A stretch of 35,407 nucleotides of DNA from Phycisphaeraceae bacterium (GTDB taxonomy: Bacteria > Planctomycetota > Phycisphaerae > Phycisphaerales > Phycisphaeraceae), in the NCBI GenBank assembly GCA_002686995.1, contig NYZC01000442.1:1-35407 (forward strand). Reading direction: 5' to 3'. Below, one piece after another: positions 31,360-35,407 of this stretch. Position numbers and translations under genes: made by a program. The notes below the pieces were generated by a model, which did no database searches, was not told the origin of the DNA, and was given only the letters and a program-made list of their open reading frames with translations. Numbering within the stretch: position 1 is the first letter of the stretch; every line of letters begins with the position of its first letter.

Positions 31360-33438
31360 ATGGTCACGACAGGACCGAGCGTGCTTCTGGTCGTGCCGCC
31401 CTTCCAGACCACGACGCGCCCCGCGCTCGGCGTCAGCCAGCTCAGTGCGAACCTCCGCGAGGCCGGCATCTCGTGCGACGTGCTCTACCTGAGCTTCGCG
31501 TTCGCCGAACGTATCGGGATCGAGGTCTACGAGTGGATCTCGGGCAGCACGATGAACGTCCTGCTCGGCGAGTTCATCTTCTCCGACTGCCTGTTTCACC
31601 GGACCGACGAGCAGATCGAGCAGTACGTCGACCGGGTGCTGCGGGGCACCGAGGACGAGCTGCGGCTCGAGTCGTTCTATCCCGATCAGGCCCCGACCGA
31701 AGCGCTGCGCCGGCTGATGGACGAAGCGACCGACTTCTGCCGCGGCCACGCCGCCGCCGGGATCGCGAAGCAGCGCCCTCTGATCGTCGGAATGACTTCG
31801 AGCTTTCAGCAGAACTGCGCGGCACTGGCGGTATTGAAGCGTGTCCGGGCGCTGATCCCGCACATCGTGACGATGATGGGCGGCGCCAACTGCCAGGCGG
31901 AGATGGGTCGCGAGATCATGGCGCGATTCGACCAGGTCGATTACGTCGGCCAGGGCGAGTGCGATCTGAGCATCGTGCAGTTGTGCGAACGGCTGCTGCA
32001 CCACAACCACGGCGCGGTCGCCGGCCACGAGGTGCCCGGCTTCATCGGCCGCGGCGCGACCCGCCCTGCCGCTTCGCTGCCCCTGAGCGGCGCCGATCTC
32101 GATCGCCTGCCGATTCCCGACTTCGACCCGTATTTCTCGCAGCTCGCGGGATCACGCGTCAACGACCGGATCGTGCCTGGGCTCGTGCTCGAAACCGCGC
32201 GCGGCTGCTGGTGGGGCGCCAAGCAGCATTGCACCTTCTGCGGGCTCAACGGCGAGGAGATGTCGTTTCGCAGCAAGTCGCCCGCGCGGGCCCGCGACGA
32301 GATCGAGCAGCTTGCCAAACGCCACGGCGTCAACCAGTTCGCCGTCGCGGACAACATCCTGGACATGAAGTACTTCCGCACGCTGCTGCCGATGCTGTCC
32401 GAACGTCCGGTCGCGCGGTTCTTCTTCGAGACCAAGTCCAACCTCTCCAGGGAGCAGGTCCGGCTGCTGGCGCGATGCGGCATCGACGAGATCCAGCCTG
32501 GCATCGAGAGCCTCAGCGACCGCACGCTGAAGCTGATGCGAAAAGGCTGCACCCGGTTGCAGAACCTGCAGCTGCTGAAGTGGTCCGCCGAGGCGGGCGT
32601 AAGCGTCGCGTGGAACTACCTGTTCGGCTTCCCGGGCGAGGGCGAGGACGAGCTTGACGAGATCGCCGACACGATCGCGACCGTGCATCACCTGCAGCCT
32701 CCGGTCGGCACGTGGGCGCTGCGCCTCGATCGCTTCAGCCCGTATTTCAACGAACCCGGGCGGCATGGACTCGACCCCGTCGGGCCGGCCGAGCCCTATC
32801 GGCACGTCTACCCCTTCGACGACAAGGCCCTGAGCAACATCGCGTACTTCCATCGCTCGGCGTTCTTTGAGCGCGTCACCCGCAGCCAGGGCCTGGCCCG
32901 GCTCAAGCGCGTCGTCGCCGAATGGCAGCGGTCTTACCAACGATCGTGGCTGGTTGCGATCCCGCGGCATCGAAGCCTGCTGATCGTCGACACGCGGCGC
33001 TGCGCGCGTCGTTCGCTGCACTGCCTGACCGGGCTCGCACGGCGCGCCTACGAGCTATGCGACAAGGCGCGCGCGCCGGGCGAGATCACCCAGCACCTTG
33101 GCGGGGCGCACGCCGAGGCCGCAATCCGAACGGCGCTCGAGCGCCTCGTGGGCGATCGGCTGATGGCGCGGTCGAACGGGCGCTATCTCAGCCTCGCCAT
33201 CGACGTTACGACCGGCTCCGGCAAGCTCGCGCCGGTCCGGTCGGCCGGATTCGTTCGCCCGCGGCAGGAGACCGGCAAGTACCGGCGACGCCTTGCCGGC
33301 ATGCTCCGCGGCCGCGAATCCCCGGTCGCCTTCGCGTCAGCCCTCACGACCCGCGCCGGCTACGCGCTGCATACCACCACGGACAGAATCGTCACCCGCG
33401 CGGTGACATCGGTCGTGCGTGCGACGAGTCGTCACTGA
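31360..33438 (+). CDS. B12-binding radical SAM enzyme, RiPP-maturation C-methyltransferase type
   Basis: 692 aa. Residues ~1-230 form a B12-binding-type domain (LLVVPPFQTTTRPALGVSQLSANL; MGGANCQAEMG; DYVGQGECDLS). The radical SAM domain starts near 275 with RGCWWGAKQHCTFCGLNG. The cluster cysteines are 283, 291 and 294, spaced CX7CX2C instead of CX3CX2C. From memory this spacing and the following MSFRSKSP match the family called RiPP maturation radical SAM C-methyltransferase (TIGR03975). Residues ~538-615 are a winged-helix or PqqD-like module that may bind a peptide leader. A basic tail of 77 residues follows. It would methylate an unreactive carbon of a peptide, using methylcobalamin and SAM. 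No precursor peptide was found nearby. Confidence 0.88.
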   Translation: MVTTGPSVLLVVPPFQTTTRPALGVSQLSANLREAGISCDVLYLSFAFAERIGIEVYEWISGSTMNVLLGEFIFSDCLFHRTDEQIEQYVDRVLRGTEDELRLESFYPDQAPTEALRRLMDEATDFCRGHAAAGIAKQRPLIVGMTSSFQQNCAALAVLKRVRALIPHIVTMMGGANCQAEMGREIMARFDQVDYVGQGECDLSIVQLCERLLHHNHGAVAGHEVPGFIGRGATRPAASLPLSGADLDRLPIPDFDPYFSQLAGSRVNDRIVPGLVLETARGCWWGAKQHCTFCGLNGEEMSFRSKSPARARDEIEQLAKRHGVNQFAVADNILDMKYFRTLLPMLSERPVARFFFETKSNLSREQVRLLARCGIDEIQPGIESLSDRTLKLMRKGCTRLQNLQLLKWSAEAGVSVAWNYLFGFPGEGEDELDEIADTIATVHHLQPPVGTWALRLDRFSPYFNEPGRHGLDPVGPAEPYRHVYPFDDKALSNIAYFHRSAFFERVTRSQGLARLKRVVAEWQRSYQRSWLVAIPRHRSLLIVDTRRCARRSLHCLTGLARRAYELCDKARAPGEITQHLGGAHAEAAIRTALERLVGDRLMARSNGRYLSLAIDVTTGSGKLAPVRSAGFVRPRQETGKYRRRLAGMLRGRESPVAFASALTTRAGYALHTTTDRIVTRAVTSVVRATSRH

Positions 33439-33451
33439 AGTCGCCGGCCTT

Positions 33452-34387
33452 CTAGTCGCTCCACGTCGGCTCCTCGCTCCCCGCTCCCCGCTCCCCGCTC
33501 CCTGCTCCTGGCTCCCCACTCCCCACCGCCTCCACGACGACGAATTCCTTCTTTGGATCCGGCCGTATCCAGGCGCCGAACGCATCCGGATCGTGGCAGA
33601 AGAGCAGGAGATCGCCGCTCTCGGCGATTTCAGGCAGCCAGCGGCGCTTCCAGGCGCGGGTGTCGAGCGGATGGGTGTCGAAGGCCGTCTGGAAGACCAT
33701 GCGAAGGTGATGCTGCGTCGGGCAGTTGTCCCCGGCGAACACCGCGCGGCGGACGGCGCGTGATGCCCCGTTGGCCGAAAGCTCGCCCTCGCCCAGCACG
33801 ACCGCGCAGTGACCGTGTGTATGGCCGCTGCTCCGCACCATCCGGATGCCCGGAAGGACCTCTTCGTCGTCGGCCTCGACGAAGTGCACCCGGTCGGGAT
33901 GCTCGCGAAGCGGCGTGAGCGGACGCTGCGGGTAAGACTTGTACAGCAGCGGATCACCGCCTCCGGCGGCCGCCCACTCGACGGCGTGGACATAATGCAT
34001 GGCGTTGAGAAAGGTCAGCGTCGGCCGCCCGTCCACCATCGAGCACACACCGCCGACGTGGTCCCAGTGCAGGTGCGACAGGACCACGAAATCGATGTCG
34101 GCGGCATCGAGGCCCATGCGCTCGAGCGTCTCCATCAGCGGCGACCCCGGGCCCAGCGCATGAATGCGACGCTCACGAGCGTCGAAATCGCGCGCGTCGC
34201 CGCAACCGGCCTCGACGATGCCGCGCCGCCCGTCGTCGAGCTCGATCAGAATGCAGTTGGCGCTCTCCGCCACGCGATTGGATCGATCCGGCGGCATCGC
34301 CTTCCGCCAGATCACCCTCGGCACGATGCCGAACATCGTCCCGCCGTCGGTCCGAAACCTTGATCCCACGATGGGCGTCATCCGCAT
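33452..34387 (-). CDS. Metallo-beta-lactamase-fold hydrolase
   Basis: 311 aa from the ATG at 34387, with AGGTGAG about 9 bases upstream. The MBL zinc motif SHLHWDHVGG lies near 103-112, with later ligands in SSGHTHGHCAVVLG and in AVFAGDNCPTQHH. This layout fits the quorum-quenching lactonase and glyoxalase II-like MBL group, but the substrate is unknown. No signal peptide. The last ~20 residues (GSGEPGAGSGERGAGSEEP) are encoded by a tandem DNA repeat and probably do not belong to the original protein, which would end near KKEFVVVEAV. It converges on the radical SAM gene with 13 bp between the stops. Confidence 0.9.
   Translation of the reverse strand: MRMTPIVGSRFRTDGGTMFGIVPRVIWRKAMPPDRSNRVAESANCILIELDDGRRGIVEAGCGDARDFDARERRIHALGPGSPLMETLERMGLDAADIDFVVLSHLHWDHVGGVCSMVDGRPTLTFLNAMHYVHAVEWAAAGGGDPLLYKSYPQRPLTPLREHPDRVHFVEADDEEVLPGIRMVRSSGHTHGHCAVVLGEGELSANGASRAVRRAVFAGDNCPTQHHLRMVFQTAFDTHPLDTRAWKRRWLPEIAESGDLLLFCHDPDAFGAWIRPDPKKEFVVVEAVGSGEPGAGSGERGAGSEEPTWSD
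33465..33530. repeat. GCTCCCC-type tandem repeat inside the MBL gene end
   Basis: Units of GCTCCCC alternate with GCTCC(C/T)G over about 60 bp. This is the same kind of minisatellite seen between other genes, here read through as a Gly-Ser-Glu-Ala tail of the hydrolase. Confidence 0.8.
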
Positions 34388-34428
34388 TCGGCTGATCTCA
34401 CCTGGTGAAGTCCGTCGATCGCGTCCAC

Positions 34429-34434
34429 TACAAT
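34429..34434 (+). promoter_or_regulatory. Candidate -10 box of the glycosyltransferase gene
   Basis: TACAAT lies 15 bp before the ATG at 34450 in the 62-bp divergent gap to the MBL gene. The -35 region is weak and the leader would be very short. The same hexamer precedes the radical SAM gene. Confidence 0.35.
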
Positions 34435-34449
34435 CCGCCTCCCTGACTC

Positions 34450-35184
34450 ATGGCGGAGCCCGACTCCATCTCGCCGGTCGTCATCGCGCCGACCTACAAC
34501 AACGCCGAGACATTGGGCGACATTGTAAAGCGGATCCACCGCCTCGACCTGCCGCTGATCGTCGTCAACGACGGCAGCGCCGACCGGACCGCCGATGTGC
34601 TCGAAGCGCAGCGCTCCGACTGGCGCCCCGAGGCGCTTCACCTTCCGGCTCACCCGCGCAATCGCGGCAAGGCCGCCGCGCTTCACCGGGGCTTCGACCT
34701 CGCGATCGAGCACGGGTACAGCCACGCGGTCACGATCGACACCGACGGTCAGCATGATCCCGAGCAGATTCCGTCGCTGCTCGAGACCGCCCGGCGCAGA
34801 CCCGAAGCGCTCGTGATCGGCGCCCGCAGCGACCGCGTCGACGGCACCCCGGCGCGCTGCCTGGTCGGCCGCCGCCTGACCAACCGGATGCTCCGCCTCG
34901 AGTGCGGCGTCGCGGTTCACGACAGCCAGTCGGGCATGCGCGTCTATCCGCTCGGCCTCATCGGTGCCGTCCCCTGCCGCGCCCAACGCTTTGCCTTCGA
35001 GACGGAGATCATCGCCCGATCGGCCTGGGCAGGCTTCGAGATCATCGAGACGCCCATCACCAGCCGCTACCTTCCGCCCGAGCAGCAAGTGAGCCATTTC
35101 CGGCCCTGGGTCGACACCCTGCGCAGTATCGCCGTCCAGGCCCGGCTTCTCATCGAAACGCCGTATCGACGCAGCCGCCGCTGA
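34450..35184 (+). CDS. Family 2 glycosyltransferase
   Basis: 244 aa. GT-A fold with the family 2 motifs: VVIAPTYNNAETLGDIV at the start, VVNDGSADRT near 36-45, NRGKAAALHRGF, and the DxD-type DTDGQHDP. Then DSQSGMRVYPLG, the acceptor-site loop of dolichyl- or polyprenyl-phosphate-mannose synthase-like enzymes, and FAFETEIIARSAWAGFEIIETPI. No membrane helices follow, so it is a cytoplasmic enzyme that probably transfers a hexose from a nucleotide sugar to a lipid carrier. It is divergent from the MBL gene and is the last gene in the window. Confidence 0.92.
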   Translation: MAEPDSISPVVIAPTYNNAETLGDIVKRIHRLDLPLIVVNDGSADRTADVLEAQRSDWRPEALHLPAHPRNRGKAAALHRGFDLAIEHGYSHAVTIDTDGQHDPEQIPSLLETARRRPEALVIGARSDRVDGTPARCLVGRRLTNRMLRLECGVAVHDSQSGMRVYPLGLIGAVPCRAQRFAFETEIIARSAWAGFEIIETPITSRYLPPEQQVSHFRPWVDTLRSIAVQARLLIETPYRRSRR

Positions 35185-35251
35185 AAGCATGTACGGTTCA
35201 ACGAGCGCGGGAGCGGGAACGGGATTGCACTGGCCGAACTCGGTTCTTAGG

Positions 35252-35407
35252 CTCTGTCTCAGAACTCTGCCGCGGGCCCAAGACCGAGCGAATCGTCCGT
35301 TGGCGCAAAGGCCGAAGCAGGCGATGTCGCGGTGCATCGTCGATGGAGGCCGACGCCGCCAACGGGCGATGCAGCCGGTCGACGCCAGGCAGAGTTTTGA
35401 GACAGAG
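35252..35407. mobile_element. MITE-like fold-back element at the right window edge
   Basis: The left end CTCTGTCTCAGAACTCTGCC (35252-35271) and the right end (35388-35407) are inverted copies with 19 of 20 matches. A second inverted pair lies inside, ATCGTCCGTTGGCG (35292-35305) with CGCCAACGGGCGAT (35357-35370), one mismatch, around a small CGATGTCGCGGTGCATCG palindrome. No transposase frame fits in 155 bp, so it is probably a non-autonomous element. The flanking target duplication cannot be tested because the window ends at the element. Confidence 0.75.

Noticed and set aside
29811-31469. 552-codon open frame on the minus strand opposite the aminotransferase
   Set aside because: The plus strand has all PLP-enzyme motifs. 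The short hydrophobic segment in the gap at 31153-31336 is in other frames and is listed separately.

Overview
This is a GC-rich bacterial chromosome segment, most likely from a planctomycete of the Phycisphaerae type. The evidence is a pseudopilin with a prepilin N-terminus and an H-X9-DG C-terminal motif, a PEP-CTERM surface protein, a Hanks-type kinase beside FHA proteins, and many large uncharacterised exported proteins. Taxonomy is inferred from gene families only. No rRNA, tRNA, CRISPR array, transposase or phage gene was seen.

Bases 84-17904 are almost one long leftward gene block for a Tad/Flp (type IVc) pilus. In transcription order: PilZ protein, a first CpaF ATPase, two small Flp-like pilins, the TadV/CpaA prepilin peptidase, a TadE-like pseudopilin, a membrane Ser/Thr kinase with a TPR-like exterior, a TadG-like protein translationally coupled to the kinase, a second TadE-like pseudopilin, a large exported protein of unknown role, CpaB/RcpC, a second CpaF ATPase fused to an N-terminal FHA domain, TadB, TadC, and a membrane FHA-TPR protein. 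The secretin (CpaC/RcpA) and TadZ/CpaE are not in the window. The kinase plus two FHA proteins plus PilZ suggests a pilus under phospho-threonine and c-di-GMP control.

Bases 17905-23336 hold a HEAT/TPR protein behind a good sigma70-like promoter, a B12-binding-fold protein with a degenerate cobalamin motif, an M48 lipoprotein peptidase overlapping a MenG/UbiE methyltransferase, a large palindromic repeat, and a PEP-CTERM gene broken by one in-frame TAA.

Bases 23436-35184 hold a 908-aa unrecognised protein, a second palindromic repeat, an H-X9-DG pseudopilin divergent from an M55 (DppA-like) peptidase, an exported unknown protein, a class III aminotransferase, a B12-dependent radical SAM enzyme of the RiPP-maturation C-methyltransferase type with no visible precursor peptide, an MBL-fold hydrolase and a GT2 glycosyltransferase. 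The window ends in a fold-back element of about 155 bp with 20-bp inverted ends.

Intergenic DNA is unusually rich in short tandem repeats (7-13 bp units) and dispersed palindromic elements. Two copies of one such element lie in inverted orientation around an 8-kb part of the pilus locus.
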